A stretch of 64,000 bases of DNA, from the NCBI RefSeq assembly GCF_037392515.1, contig NC_090291.1:28878001-28942000 (forward strand), in the 5' to 3' direction. Every line of letters begins with the position of its first letter. The first letter of the stretch is position 1. Position numbers and translations under genes: made by a program. The stretch comes from Haliotis asinina (taxonomy: Eukaryota; Mollusca; Gastropoda; Lepetellida; Haliotidae). A model generated the notes under the pieces. That model made no database searches. It saw only the letters and a list, made by a program, of their open reading frames with translations, and was not told the DNA's origin. Shown here one piece after another: positions 1-10,735 of this stretch.

Positions 1-179
1 GCAGCCCCTGATGTTGCTCGGGGTCCACACTGGATACACTGGTACAATCAGTTGGGCACACTCAGAGACAACAAGAATTACCGATCTGACTTGGGTGATA
101 ACTAGCAAGGGGAAATCAGATGTGACCTCTGAGTCTGGTAAGGCCTTTGTCAAGTAAGTTTACTCAGAAAGGGCAAGTT

Positions 180-410
180 CTAAGCTCCTTTCATCAAGAA
201 TTGTAACAATGGATTCTGTCTTGGGGACATGTTTATGTCAACAGACTGACCTGCACACATGTATGGCTCTTGATGAAATGTGACAAGAAGTATCTTGTCT
301 GGTGTTGTAGATAACCCCAGTTGCTCCACAACAGGTGACATAAGCATCCTTCTCTGGGATCGATCATCCAAGACGCCATGAGCGTCTGCCCAGTCCAATA
401 ACTTCAACAA
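180..410 (-). CDS. Possible terminal exon of an unrecognised protein
   Basis: An open stretch of about 76 codons ends in TAG at 180-182. It reads LKLLDWADAHGVLDDRS and later FHQEPYMCAG, with balanced codon use, and sits outside the recognisable repeats. An in-frame stop lies immediately upstream (TGA at 414-416) and an AG precedes the open part, so it would have to be an internal start or an exon entered by splicing; the pyrimidine tract is poor. I do not recognise the family. It could be a decayed mobile-element fragment or the last exon of a minus-strand gene. No linked exon could be proved. Confidence 0.25.
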   Translation of the reverse strand: MLKLLDWADAHGVLDDRSQRRMLMSPVVEQLGLSTTPDKILLVTFHQEPYMCAGQSVDINMSPRQNPLLQFLMKGA

Positions 411-1309
411 CCTTCAGCCTTCAGCATTGTGGAGCATGAACTTGAAGGCTGAACAAGATATGCAGCTGGTTGCTTCACTCTAGTGGAATATACCTTTTCC
501 TATAGGAGATGAATGGGACCATGTAGAATCGTACAAAGTTACAGATAACTTATTGGGTCAGTGAGTTATGTACTTACTTGTTTTGTTTTTTTTATTTCAA
601 TTGGGCATCCAAATTGAGTAAACTTACAAATACCCATGTCACTCAAACTTAATTGAATATTCTGACATTTTCAATTAATTATAAAAATATGATAAAATTT
701 ATATGTTGGCTTACATGTTAGTATTTTCATTTTGATCTGTAATATGAGAAACGATAACAAAGACTGCAATTTGCCAAGTTCATTTGTTGAAACAGATATA
801 AAAGCTCGGGAATATTGAGAGGTTCTATCAACCAGTACACAAACTAAGATTTTGTCTTTTTTTTGTGCATTTACATAAGGTCAAATAAATTATTAAAGTA
901 TTTACGAAAATCCATGTGTACTTGTATGCAATAGACTTGATGGATTTGAATTTTCACATTTGCATAATTTATGCAGATATGCACATATCGTAGGATGGAG
1001 TATACAGCATATATGACATGGTTTCTATAAATCACAGTCTTCCACCTTACAGTTCCATCCACTTTATACAACGCCCTTTCAGTCATTCCATATGATGAAA
1101 AGTCATCTTCCCGATTTCAAAACGTGTATTAAAAATGTGGACATCACTTCCACATTTTGGTCAGTATGTCTTAGGTTTATCTGTCTTCTCTTTTTGGTTT
1201 CTCTAGTACAGATGCATATTTTGTAAAGTGGCACTGGCAACATTGTTTTTCATGTCAGGGTTGGATTATCTACTCTTGTCAGCTCTCTCCAGCCTAAGTG
1301 AGTCAGTTT

Positions 1310-1505
1310 TATGGGAATTGACAGCATGACTCGCTATTCCCCCAACTTGATCTTCAGTCAGTAAGGCACTGATAGCATGACTCAATATTCCCACAACTTG
1401 ATCTTCGGCTAGTCAGGAACTGATAGCATAACTCACCATTTCCACAACTTGATCTTGCGAACTGAGCATGACTTACTATTCCCATGACTTAATTTTCACT
1501 CAGTC
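1310..1505. repeat. Degenerate tandem repeat, about 55-60 bp unit
   Basis: Three to four diverged copies of a unit containing 'agcatgactc', 'attcccacaacttgatctt' and 'cagtcagg'. Spacing is roughly 55-60 bp and becomes irregular toward the right end. No coding function is seen. Confidence 0.6.
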
Positions 1506-1859
1506 ACCGAAGTGCTTCAAGTTGCAAGTCTGACTGATATCATTAATATGCATGATTCCACTCTTTATGCAATGCTCAATGAAACTGTGCTTTGGATCAT
1601 GTGATCCCTAAAGTCTGTCCACATCGTTACGAGTGTGTATTTTCTGTATGTTTTTGTTATCAATTAAGTAATAATTATTATTGGGTCACAACATTTAGTG
1701 TTTTGAATATTAAATATGATGGGTCACTTTTCATTTTAATAGCTGGTCAACACTTTAAGCATTTTGGTTTTCCGGAATTTATCTGCTCCTAGTTTTCTTT
1801 TTTTACTTCTGTGAGACTTATTCGAGTGCATTCTACAGTGTTGACGATGTTCATTTGTG

Positions 1860-2230
1860 CCCGAACTTTCGGGAAATGACTTAGTTTATATATAAATAGG
1901 CTGGTTGCCGTGTGGAAGGCGACACTCACACTCATTTACATCACTGCCACGCTTGAAATCCCGTCAATGCCTGAATCTACATTGTCTGCTGTCGCACCGA
2001 TCGCTGTGTTGACACTCTGCCACAGCTGTTCTCTCTCACACCAAGACTTTGGTGAGTTTGCTATATTGTATTTTGTGACCCATTGACTTGGATTTTGTCT
2101 CTCTTGTAATCAGCATTGTTATACTGACTTGTGACTTTGTATACCTTGCTCTCGTTGCATAATAACAGAATTTGAACATAAACAACTTGTCTTTGTTCTG
2201 TTTTGCTGGTTCACAGGGGATTTCTTAAAT
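1860..2230 (+). promoter_or_regulatory. Promoter-like segment with a TATA box
   Basis: A TATATAAATAG motif at about 1887-1898 is followed some 150 bp downstream by a donor-like 'tttggtgagt'. The stretch between is CpG-containing and pyrimidine-rich. It resembles a core promoter plus an untranslated exon, or the promoter part of a mobile element such as a solo LTR. I see no coding sequence attached and no terminal repeats or target duplication that would settle it. Confidence 0.25.
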
Positions 2231-2436
2231 AGTTTGCCACGGTAAATTCTTAACCATAACAACATGAGAACCACAGTTCAGTTCAGTGCCATGTGGTTCA
2301 TCATTCCACAACCAATGTCTGAACTGACAGTGCAAGGTTATCAAATCCTTCACTATCTCCAGTTCATACAAATGGTCAGGAGAGACATTATGTGATACTT
2401 ATTGTGACAGTCTGTATTAACAAGCACTATCACTAA

Positions 2437-3245
2437 GGTGACATAATCCCCGGCCGCAAATTATCAAATTAAACTTAAATAGAAATAAAAATGAAGGTAG
2501 CAGTTTAAGATGAAGTTGAAAGTGCCTTCCCAAGATGAAGCTTGGTGATGAATGAGAAAATCCAGAGACCAGTTCTTGAGATATCGTGTTGACATGCAGG
2601 TGAACATGCTGAAATAATCTAAGTGTCTCCATGACTTTGAACATTAAGTGAAGGTCACCAAAATCTGCTGGACCCTGCACCTTCCCTAAATGAAGCTTGA
2701 TGTTGAATGTGAAGAACATCCAGAGAACAGTTCTTGAGATATCTTGCCGACAAACTTAATATACTGAAATCTCCAAAGTGTTACCATGAACTTGAAAATT
2801 ATGTGAAGGATCTAAAGCTTGGAGTTGAATATGAAGACAATCCATTAAATGGTTCTTGGAATATCTTGCTGACAAGTCAAACTTGCTGCTTAACATGCTC
2901 CATTCTTCAAAGTGTCACCATGACCTTGAAAATTAAGTGACGGTCACCAAAATCGACTGGGCCCTGCACCTTCCCTAAGCTTGGTGTTGAATATGAAGAA
3001 AATTCTGGTAATGAGTCTTGAGATATCTCACTGACAAAGGTTCAAGTTCCCTTGTGACCTTGAAATGAAGGCGAAGGCCACCAAACCTGACCTTTTACTA
3101 TAATAAACCTTGGTACCAAATATGAAAAAAATCTAGTGAATGGTTTTTAAGATAATTCAATTTGTATGGACGGACGGATGGACAGAGCTTAATACTATAT
3201 CCTCCGCTTCATGCTAAATGTGCTGCGGGGGATAAAAATAATGGG
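2437..3245. repeat. Dispersed repeat with internal ~110-bp units and GC hairpin ends
   Basis: Several diverged units contain 'aagcttggtgttgaatatgaa', 'gttcttgagatatcttgc' and 'gaccttgaaaat'. The right end has 'ggacggatggaca' then 'tatatcctccgc' paired with 'gcgggggata'; the left end has 'ataatccccggccgc', so the termini are inverted relative to each other. Elements with these GC-rich ends are widespread in marine invertebrate genomes. The open frames inside are repeat translation, not genes. Confidence 0.6.
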
Positions 3246-3460
3246 CCACTTGCTTATCAGCTATAACAAGGATAATGGATGCTCCCGGAGCATGTGCATT
3301 ACACAAGAAGTTAGTTCTGTTAGGGACCCAAATGTTACACCACTAAAGATGTGAGTGTCACACTTGCGACTCTGAATTTAAACCTGAAGTGCTTCTCACT
3401 ATATATTAGGTCATCTCTTGTTTTCCCAGAATAACAACATTTGAAGTTTTGTTTTGCAGG

Positions 3461-3750
3461 GACCTCTTCCCAGGTTTTACTTTTTGTTAGTAAGACTTCT
3501 TCCCAGGTTTTACTTTTTGTTAGTAAGACCTCTTCCCAGGTTTTACTTTTTGTTAGTAAGACCTCTTCCCAGGTTTTACTTTTTGTTAGTAAGACCTCTT
3601 CCCAGGTTTTACTTTTTGCTAGTGAGACCTATTCCCAAGGTTTTACTTTTTGTTAGTAAGACTTATTCCCAAGGTTTTACTTTTTGTTAGTAAGACCTCT
3701 TCCCAGGTTTTACTTTTTGTTAGTAAGACCTCTTCCCAGGTTTTACTTTC
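3461..3750. repeat. 33-bp minisatellite, about 8.8 copies
   Basis: The unit contains 'cctcttcccaggttttac' and 'tttttgttagtaaga'. Because 33 is a multiple of three, two frames stay open and give an 11-residue periodic peptide. The array is nearly homogeneous, and two of the later units gain one A ('cccaagg'). No start context or splice context suggests translation. Confidence 0.9.
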
Positions 3751-3887
3751 TGCAATCACCTTTTCCTAACTGTATGAACTCTAACTATATGAACATCAAT
3801 ATTCAAATGACATATGAGTGTTTGAAAATCAATGGAAAAACATCATTCAAGATTAAGCTCAAAGTGCAAATGTTTTCTCTAGCTTAA

Positions 3888-3945
3888 TTGGATCTACAAC
3901 TCTTAGATTTGTAGGCAGACGCTCTACCACACGGCCACTAGGCCG
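3888..3945 (-). mobile_element. tRNA-derived SINE fragment (5' tRNA-like half)
   Basis: Read on the minus strand, it has a tRNA-like A-box region (GGCCGTGTGGTAGAGCG) followed by an anticodon-arm-like stretch. The T-arm and B-box half are absent, so it is a fragment and not a tRNA gene. Confidence 0.4.
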
Positions 3946-4322
3946 ACGAAGGAAGTGGGGTTGAATTATCTACAGTCATTATATATTTATAGGTACAGTC
4001 CTTAAGTTTATTTTACGTGTGCTTCAGTTACTGTTATGTAGCTTCATTAAATGATCAGCTACACTGTACTTATCCATCACTGACAGTATATATATTTCAG
4101 AGATAACACTTCTCATTGGTTTTGATAGACAATGTTAAACCATAATAATCACAAAATTCCACCCTACACGGTTTTACATTGTCTACCAAAACCTTGGAGG
4201 CATGTTTTCCCCTCTATTACATCTACCAGATGCTGTAATGCCATCATTTGTAAGAGTAAGTTCCTTTTCCCTTTCATTTCTAAACACTGGCAGTGTTGGT
4301 CTCGGAGCACTGTATGAGGATA

Positions 4323-4493
4323 AAAGCAGTAAGCAAGCTTGACTTTATGCTAATTTCAGCAATATTTATCCATCAGTATTATGCAGAGGACACCAGATAT
4401 GGAGTGTCACAGAATGTGCCCATGTGAGGAGTTGAATCAAGGTCCTTACTATGACAAGCGAACACTTTAACCACTAGGCTACCCTACTGCCCA
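4323..4493 (-). mobile_element. SINE family 1 copy, diverged
   Basis: On the plus strand it reads, in order, 'agcaatattt', 'agaggacaccaga', 'tgcccatgtgagga', 'gcgaacactttaaccacta' and 'ggctaccctactgcc'. This is the reverse complement of the tRNA-like SINE family found about eleven times in this window. It is more diverged than the copy at 13141-13308. Confidence 0.75.
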
Positions 4494-4559
4494 AATGAAA
4501 TCAGAATTTCCACCAGATACTAGACTTTAGAAAAGATGATGTCCAATGACAAAAAACAA

Positions 4560-6040
4560 TTGTATGTCAATGATATGTCAGGAACAACACCTTCATATTG
4601 AGAAAAACTTTGGCCTGGTAGAGAAGACAGTGCAACAGACGTCATGCTATGTGAACTGGAAACAAATCAGTCTCACATAGTATTTATATTAGGTACAAAT
4701 AGTATATCAGACAGAAAGCCCATATTGCGACTGAACCAACAGCATTTAAAGCTGCAGCATGCCATGTCAACTAATGGCAGATCAGATGAAACAATGCTAC
4801 GATGACACAACAAATGGTATATCAGCTACAATCATGACACCATCACATACCCTATATTTTGTTGGCTACTGTAAATCGAGGTTCTATTACTGTGATATTC
4901 ATATACCTCCAGCCAAGAACTATTCGACATTTTTCAAATTGTAAACATGAGATCAAGCTTCCAGACAACCTCAGCTCACACAACAAGTGCCTTTCTGCGG
5001 TAAACTGGGGTGTCATTGGGTGTGAACAGCACACATAAGTCATTCCTGAGAATGGAGCCCACAAGACCACTGACACTGTGTGTAACCCCTGTCCAGGCAC
5101 CAAGGTTGTCTAGGTGTTGTCAATTTAGCATCCAAATGAATGAAATATCCAATAGTGACCATTCAGCATTAACCCCATTGTAAACATGAGATCAAGCTTA
5201 AAGACGACCTCAGCTGACACTACCACTGCCTTTCTATGGTAAACTGGGGTGTCATTGGGTGTGGACAGCACCCGCAAGTCATTCCTGAGAATGGAGCCCA
5301 CATGACCACTGGCAGCTGTGTGAAACCCCTGTCCTGGCACCTTGGTCATCTAGCTATTGTCACATAAGGATCCACACAAATAAAATGTCGAATATATATA
5401 ACGAAAAAAGGACAATTTTAGATCAAAGGCCCAATATTAGTCTACTTGGACAATTCTACAATCCGAAGCTATCTTTCATCCAGGTGATAATGACAGAACT
5501 AACAGCTTTTAAGATATATCAAAGACAGAAACCAATTGTATGTCAATGATATGTCAGGAACAACACCTACATATTGAGAAAAACTTTGGCCTGTTAGAGA
5601 AGACAGTGCAACAGACATTATGTTGGCAACAAATCAGTATCACAAACCTCAGCTCACACAACAAGCGTTTTTCTACGGTAAACTGGGGTGTCAATGGGTC
5701 CGGACACAGTCTAAGTAAACGTATCCTCAGTACTTTTCGTTACACTCCACCACTGAGTCTAACAAAACCTTATGGGATGTTGCGTCAGGTAACCTTTGAG
5801 ATTGACCAATCAGAACACAGCTTACCAAATCGCAAAAGTGCACATTCGCACATCCTTTATGAACTTGAAGGTTTTGTTAGACTCATTGGTGGAGTGTAAC
5901 GAAATACACTGAGACAAAGTTTACATAGACTGGGTCCGGACAGCACCCGCAAGTCATTCCTGAGAATGGAGCCCACAAGACCACTGACACTGTGTGTAAC
6001 CCCTGTCGGGGCACCAAGGTTGTCTAGGTGTTGTCACTAA
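4560..6040. repeat. Local segmental duplication block, two to three diverged copies
   Basis: A segment with 'gtatgtcaatgatatgtcag' and 'actttggcctg' appears at about 4562-4650 and again at 5538-5625. A roughly 175-bp segment with 'cctcagctcacac', 'gtaaactggggtgtcaatggg' type text and 'ctgagaatggagcccac' appears at about 4941-5116, 5178-5356 and 5640-6036. The last is interrupted by the MITE at 5707-5932. Degenerate related text continues toward 7560. I see no gene. Confidence 0.7.
5707..5932. mobile_element. 226-bp MITE with ~63-bp terminal inverted repeats, Mutator-like
   Basis: The left end (CAGTCTAAGTAAAC...) and right end (...GTTTACATAGACTG) are inverted copies that continue inward through a shared 'cgttacactccacca' and 'gagtctaacaaaacctt', about 63 bp per arm with a few mismatches. 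Direct repeats 'ggtccggaca' flank it at 5697-5706 and 5933-5942. A 10-bp target duplication fits Mutator-type elements (9-11 bp). The interior has no transposase. The flanking sequence reads through cleanly in the paralogous copies at about 5030 and 5265, where the element is absent. Confidence 0.85.
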
Positions 6041-6604
6041 GCGACATCATGGGGAACTGATTAGAATGATGATATGAGAAATATATGGTATTTCAGCGGG
6101 AGCTGACAAAAACTTATAAAACCATAATATCAGTGATGAATGATAATCAAATATAGCATAACCGGTTCTATATCTGCTGGAACAGTTGTGTCGTAATAGA
6201 ACCAGTTGTTTAAGTTTCAAAGTTAAGTTGCATCCCATGAAAGAAACAATGCCACATCAGCATACCAGTGATAGCACAACAGACCAAATAGTATCTCAGC
6301 TTCAAGGATGACATAGGTTTGTCAGTGGAAATGCCAGGACCAACAATGACATCACAACAGAACACTTCCATTATTAACCATTATTAAGAGTAGCATCATG
6401 ACATGGTTTACCAGTTGGAATAGCTTTTTAACCAAATAATGGCATTTCGGAAGGAATAACAAGACTGACTGCAAATACCAGTGGTATGTCAACTATCAAG
6501 ACATCATGCAACAACCAATAATGTGGCATTCATACCAGTGACAGCATGTGAAGAGAAACTAACTGGATCAACCATATCATAAAGGAATGAATGGTTCATG
6601 AAAG

Positions 6605-6778
6605 TTACGGGGTAGCCAAGTGGTTGAAGTGTTTTAGCTCATCACACCTATGACCTGGGTTCAGTTCCCCTCAAGGGTACAATTTGTAAAGCCCATATTG
6701 TATAGTTTGTGTCACTCACAGTGACATTGCTGGAACACTACTGAAAGCAGCACGTAACTAAGCTCATGAACGAATGAA
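6605..6778 (+). mobile_element. SINE family 1 copy
   Basis: A-box-like 'gggtagccaagtgg' is followed by B-box-like 'gggttcagttcccc', then 'gggtacaat', 'gtaaagccca' and 'gacattgctggaacac'. Full-length but diverged. Confidence 0.8.
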
Positions 6779-6799
6779 TGTTGACTTACTTGACTTGAT

Positions 6800-7290
6800 C
6801 CTCCCTACTCCTTGAGGAGAAGTTCCTTGTCCAGGCTTCATCTCCAGGACGTCCTCATCACATCAAGCGTCTGTCTAGTGATATTTGTTTAGTGTTTCCT
6901 TTGTATATACACAATCCAATGCCACCACTGTCCCTTGGTCTGAGCAAAGACTAGGTTCTCAAAAGTCATGGTTACAACTTTTATTGATCCACTTCATGCA
7001 GAGGATGTGTTGGAGACACTTACTGGTGAAAGTCTGCATTTTGATGGAGCCGATCTTGGTTACTCTCCACATTTCCAGCCCATAAAGCAGGACAGAACAA
7101 ACATCAGAGCACAACACCTGCAGATTGGTTTTCAGTGATAGGACAATGGTTTTCCAGGTCAGTCTTAATGTGACAACAGCATACTGGGTTTTTCTGATCT
7201 TGCCTTGATGCAGTCATCTGTTTCACTGGTTGTGCTGATTTTGCTGGGCAGGTAGTGGATTTTGATAATGTCCTCAATCACTTGTCTGTT
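6800..7290 (-). mobile_element. LINE fragment, 3' part of the reverse transcriptase ORF
   Basis: The minus-strand translation includes LLYGLEMWRVTKI and KMQTFTSKCLQHILCMKW. These match the conserved pattern after the RT catalytic core in RTE/CR1-type non-LTR elements (LLYGxExWxxT followed by KLxxFxxKCLRxIL). The frame is broken at least twice and neither element end is seen, so this is a dead internal fragment. The plus-strand open frame at 6885-7085 is its shadow. Confidence 0.75.
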
Positions 7291-7673
7291 GATGAATGAG
7301 AAAAAAGAGTGTCAGTATGCCAATAATAGTCTGAAACATAATGCAATGGCATGGAGGAAAGAATGAAATACTAACTGTAACTATCACACCACGACCTTAC
7401 AGGGAAATGTCAGCTACAAATATGGCATGACGAAAAAAATGGTACATCAGCTGAAAGAATGACATTAAATAATGAGTCAACCCTAAAGGAACATCTAGAC
7501 AGAATCAGTTATATCTGATTGATAATCTAATGTTGGGCAACAGTTTGATAACCTCCCCATTATTCGAAGGTTAGACAGCTAGGTCCTCATCAAAATTTAC
7601 CACAAATGCTGTTGGTGTGGGTGGGGATTGGGGATGAAATATATATATAGATATATATGATGTGTATGCTGGG

Positions 7674-7790
7674 ACCCCTTTCATACAGAAACTTTTATTA
7701 AGGTTAACCTTTACTCCCATTCTTTACCACTGCACTAAGGTTACCTTAGTGACTTACAATCACCTTAGTGCTTTCTGAAGAGAGTTCCAG
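7674..7790. mobile_element. ~110-bp MITE, copy 1
   Basis: The ends 'cctttcatacagaaac' and 'gctttctgaagag' are inverted, with an inner perfect palindrome AAGGTTAACCTT and a second inverted arm 'ggttaccttagtg'. A second copy lies at 40794-40903 within an F-box gene intron. Confidence 0.65.
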
Positions 7791-8255
7791 GTGCGTAGAA
7801 AGCCAATTTTGTTGTGTAAGCCCAATCACAGGCAAACTGAGGCACAAGTGGGGTTGTGCAGCAGAACGAAACTGATTCAAAAAATATTTTTCATATCACA
7901 ATCTAATATCGCCACCATCAAAGGGTCACACTCATTTCTTCACTGGGTTGAGCTCTTGATCTTGTGTTTCCAACCCCATGTTCAATAATTACTCATGTGA
8001 AACATATTTTATTCAATATTTTTAAGCACCACTCATTGTATTCAGAAAGTATTCTGTAGATTGCAAAGTATATTTGAATAGTATGGAAGAGGGCTTGCTT
8101 TGCTTCTATGTTCTTATGTGATCAGACCCTGATTTCTTGAAAAAAAACTGAAGTCTAAGTTAGAGTTTTTACTCAAATTTGAGAAATCTGTTTTTCCAGA
8201 ATGAACTGAAATTGATACTTAACTTAAACATAGCAGACAATTACACAATGATTAC

Positions 8256-8370
8256 ACAATGCCATTTAGAAAGTGGTCAAAGTGCAACATGTCAAATTTG
8301 GGATTTCACTTTCGTAGTAAAGTACAAATTCTGGTACTTTTCGGTTGAGTCCCATCCAGGATTCTGAGTT
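8256..8370. repeat. Dispersed repeat shared with 40395-40510
   Basis: Shared landmarks with the second copy are 'tttagaaagtggtcaaa', 'tttgggat', 'aaagtacaaattct' and 'ttgagtcccatcc'. The arms 'aagtggtcaaagtg' and 'cactttcgtagtaaagt' suggest internal dyad symmetry. The family is not named. Confidence 0.55.
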
Positions 8371-9166
8371 TGGTGAATAGAATACTTAAGTTGTTTGGGT
8401 CATTTTATTTTCACAATGGAACTGCGTTAAAAATTCATCTGTTTCAAATTGTTGAACTCAGTTTGAAATTTGTGCAAAAACTTAAGTCTGTTTCAAGAAA
8501 TCGGGGCCGATGTATTGTTGTTTATAATTTGGTGAATTCAGTTAACATTGTGTTACGAGGAGAACATAGAGTAGTTTATCATTAATTCAGACCGAATAAT
8601 CATTTGATTGAAATATGACTTGCTCGCATCAAAATATGTTTTGACATTGTTTAATGCATGTTTTACTGCATTGATACAATACCATTCATCAAGTACCTGG
8701 GTTACTTTCTAACTGAACTGATAAACAAATGAAAAATAAAGATACATGAAGTCTTCATTCAAAGCTGCTCATGAAGTGCAATGCTTCAAACAGTTGCTGA
8801 GGTATCACTGAAACCTAAATGTCAACTATCCTAAGATGAGCAACATTTTCTCTTCTTCTGCAAGGAAAAGATAACAAATTATCTCTCTCAGTGTCAATGG
8901 ATGGATATTCAGCATTGCCCATATGAAGAATAACATGTTTACTCTACATGATGACTGTATTGGTAATGCTTTGTTAACAAACAATACTGTACTCTATGTG
9001 ATTTTTTAAAAACATTATTATTTTTGTTTAGCCAAAAATATATCATGAGTAAGCTCGGTCCACTTTTAATATTTTTGCAAAGCCCCTGTCGATTGACTTT
9101 CTATTTATGCCAGATAATACACATTTTTTTCATTGACATATTACAAGTTCATGGCAACAGCAAATG
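8371..9166. other. AT-rich interval with no recognised feature
   Basis: About 800 bp of AT-rich sequence. I see no open frame with coding character, no SINE and no tandem array. Confidence 0.5.
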
Positions 9167-9361
9167 TCAATGCCTCTGAATACGCGGGTCCACCAGTGTT
9201 ACCTGCTTGAGGAACATTACGATACGCAACTTTAAGGTCACGTGGCCTAGAACTCCACCACCATTCCATTTCAGTCGGCTTGTTTGAAAAAAATCAGCTT
9301 TCCGAAAAACTGCATGACCCTGCACCATAATCAAGGGCAAAACATACAGAGCAAATAGCAT
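9167..9361 (-). CDS. Possible exon with signal-peptide-like start, unrecognised
   Basis: An ATG at 9359-9361 opens MLFALYVLPLIMVQGHA, a plausible cleavable signal peptide, followed by FRKADFFQTSRLKWNGGG and more. A good donor (AAGCAG|GTAACA) would end the exon near 9200, before the in-frame stop. Alternatively the hydrophobic stretch is a pyrimidine-rich acceptor region ending in 'gtgcag', making this an internal exon from about 9310. That reading is phase-compatible with the candidate first exon at 11364-11478. No partner exon is proved and I do not recognise the protein. Confidence 0.25.
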   Translation of the reverse strand: MLFALYVLPLIMVQGHAVFRKADFFQTSRLKWNGGGVLGHVTLKLRIVMFLKQVTLVDPRIQRH

Positions 9362-9470
9362 CAGTAATTTGCTTCAATTCATATACACGGAAGTGGTATA
9401 TCGCAACATTCATGATATCGCGTCACGTGAAAACATCGGAGGAGCCAAAACTCCACGCCCTAAATCGTCT

Positions 9471-9520
9471 GTTTACCCAGAGACCATATAATAGATCTAT
9501 TATATCGTCTCTGGTTTACC
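9471..9520. repeat. 36-bp near-perfect palindrome between 7-bp direct repeats
   Basis: The palindrome occupies 9478-9513, runs from 'cagagac' to 'gtctctg', and is centred on AGATCT with one mismatched pair. GTTTACC abuts it on both sides (9471-9477 and 9514-9520). This is the footprint expected of a tiny palindromic insertion with a 7-bp target duplication. Confidence 0.75.
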
Positions 9521-9922
9521 TTAAAAAAGAAAAAGAAAAAAAACCCAAACTCATCGCCCTTAAAAAAAATCATTCATTTCAATCGATTGTCATGTCTGAC
9601 CGTAGGTATTAATCGTTTAAGTAAGTTCTAAAACATTGTGACTGGGTCCCTACTGCATCATGCACGAAACTTTTCTTACTTCTTCAAGAGTTACCAAGAC
9701 ACCTGTCAGGCAGTTTGCTATAACAGGAAGTGACGTATTGTGCAATTTCATCCTGCACACGACAGTAAATTGTATGGTACATTTAAAGGCGGGCAAAAAA
9801 GGTATTTTGTTACGTTATTGTTACCTTGTATCCAAATGAACAGAAGTTTTGGGGGTTTGGGTAAAAAATGTGATATTGCTAAACTTAATGAAATTCTTAA
9901 CTTAAGAGATAAACATACAAAA

Positions 9923-10073
9923 TTTAGAGGTATTATAATTTCGTTATGTACCTCTGATTTTCCAACACATTACGTTTATCTCCATTCTACCGTAACCGTG
10001 TTATTCAGATTTTAATCAAATACATAATGTGTTGGAAAACAAGAGGTATATAACGTGATTATATACCTGTAAA
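9923..10073. mobile_element. Palindromic MITE-like hairpin
   Basis: Two inverted arms of about 51 bp (9923-9974 and 10023-10073) share 'cgttat.tacctct' and 'ttttccaacacatta', and flank a 48-bp spacer. Each arm also has internal dyad symmetry, for example 'aggtatata' against 'tatatacct' in the right arm. No coding sequence and no certain target duplication. The open frame across 9740-10015 runs through the left arm and is probably not a gene. Confidence 0.65.
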
Positions 10074-10315
10074 TGGCTTTGATTAACCAATCAGATTCCA
10101 GTATTTAGTGAAGTCTTAGTAAGAATAACTATTTAGATTCGTTACTGCATGTTCTTAAGTGAACGTTTGAAAAAGTCATTTGCTTGTACCGCGTGTCATA
10201 TAGCAAGAAAACAGCAACACCGGGATACGATAGATTTATTTTTTACAAACATCAATATGTTTATTAAATATGTCATAAATCCACTAGATTACATAATAAA
10301 ATAGGGCTTATAAAC

Positions 10316-10735
10316 TGAGCATCGATCTGCGCAATTGGGAACCGATGACGTGTCAACCAAGTCAGCGAGCCTAACCACCCGATCCGTTAGTCGCCTCTTA
10401 CGACAAGCATAGTCGCCTTTCATGGCAAGCATGGGTTGCTGAAGGCCTGTTCTACCCCGGGTCCTGTAGTTTAAGCGTTCGCTAGGACTGATACATGGGT
10501 ACAATATGCGAAGCCCATTTCATGTCCCCTGCAAATGATATTTTCGGGATTATTACTACAGTACGGGAAGCGTAACACTTAAGACGACTAACGGGACCAA
10601 TATTGCGCAGATCGATGCCCATGTTGCTCATCACTGGATTGTCTGGTCCAGACTCGATTATTTACAGGCCGCCGCCATATAGCTTGAATATTGCTGACTG
10701 CGGCGTAAAACTAAACTCACTCGCTCACTTAAGTC
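10316..10735. mobile_element. Cluster of SINE family 2 copies (inverted pair) with a SINE 1 fragment between
   Basis: 10316-10460 is family 2 in reverse ('gtgtcaaccaagtcagcgag', 'ccacccgatcc'). About 10460-10545 is a family 1 fragment in forward orientation ('tttaagcgttcgct', 'catgggtacaat', 'gaagcccatttc'). About 10580-10735 is family 2 forward ('gcgcagatcgatg', 'cactggattgtctggtcca', 'gactgcggcgtaaaactaaa'). The copies are close to the inferred consensus, so they are fairly young. Confidence 0.75.

Noticed and set aside
1860-2230. Solo LTR of a retroelement
   Set aside because: A TATA box and a downstream donor are present, but I could not find matching element ends, a target duplication or any retroelement coding sequence nearby.
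3441-3887. Overlapping plus-strand frames with 11-residue periodicity
   Set aside because: The 33-bp unit keeps frames open by arithmetic. There is no evidence of expression.
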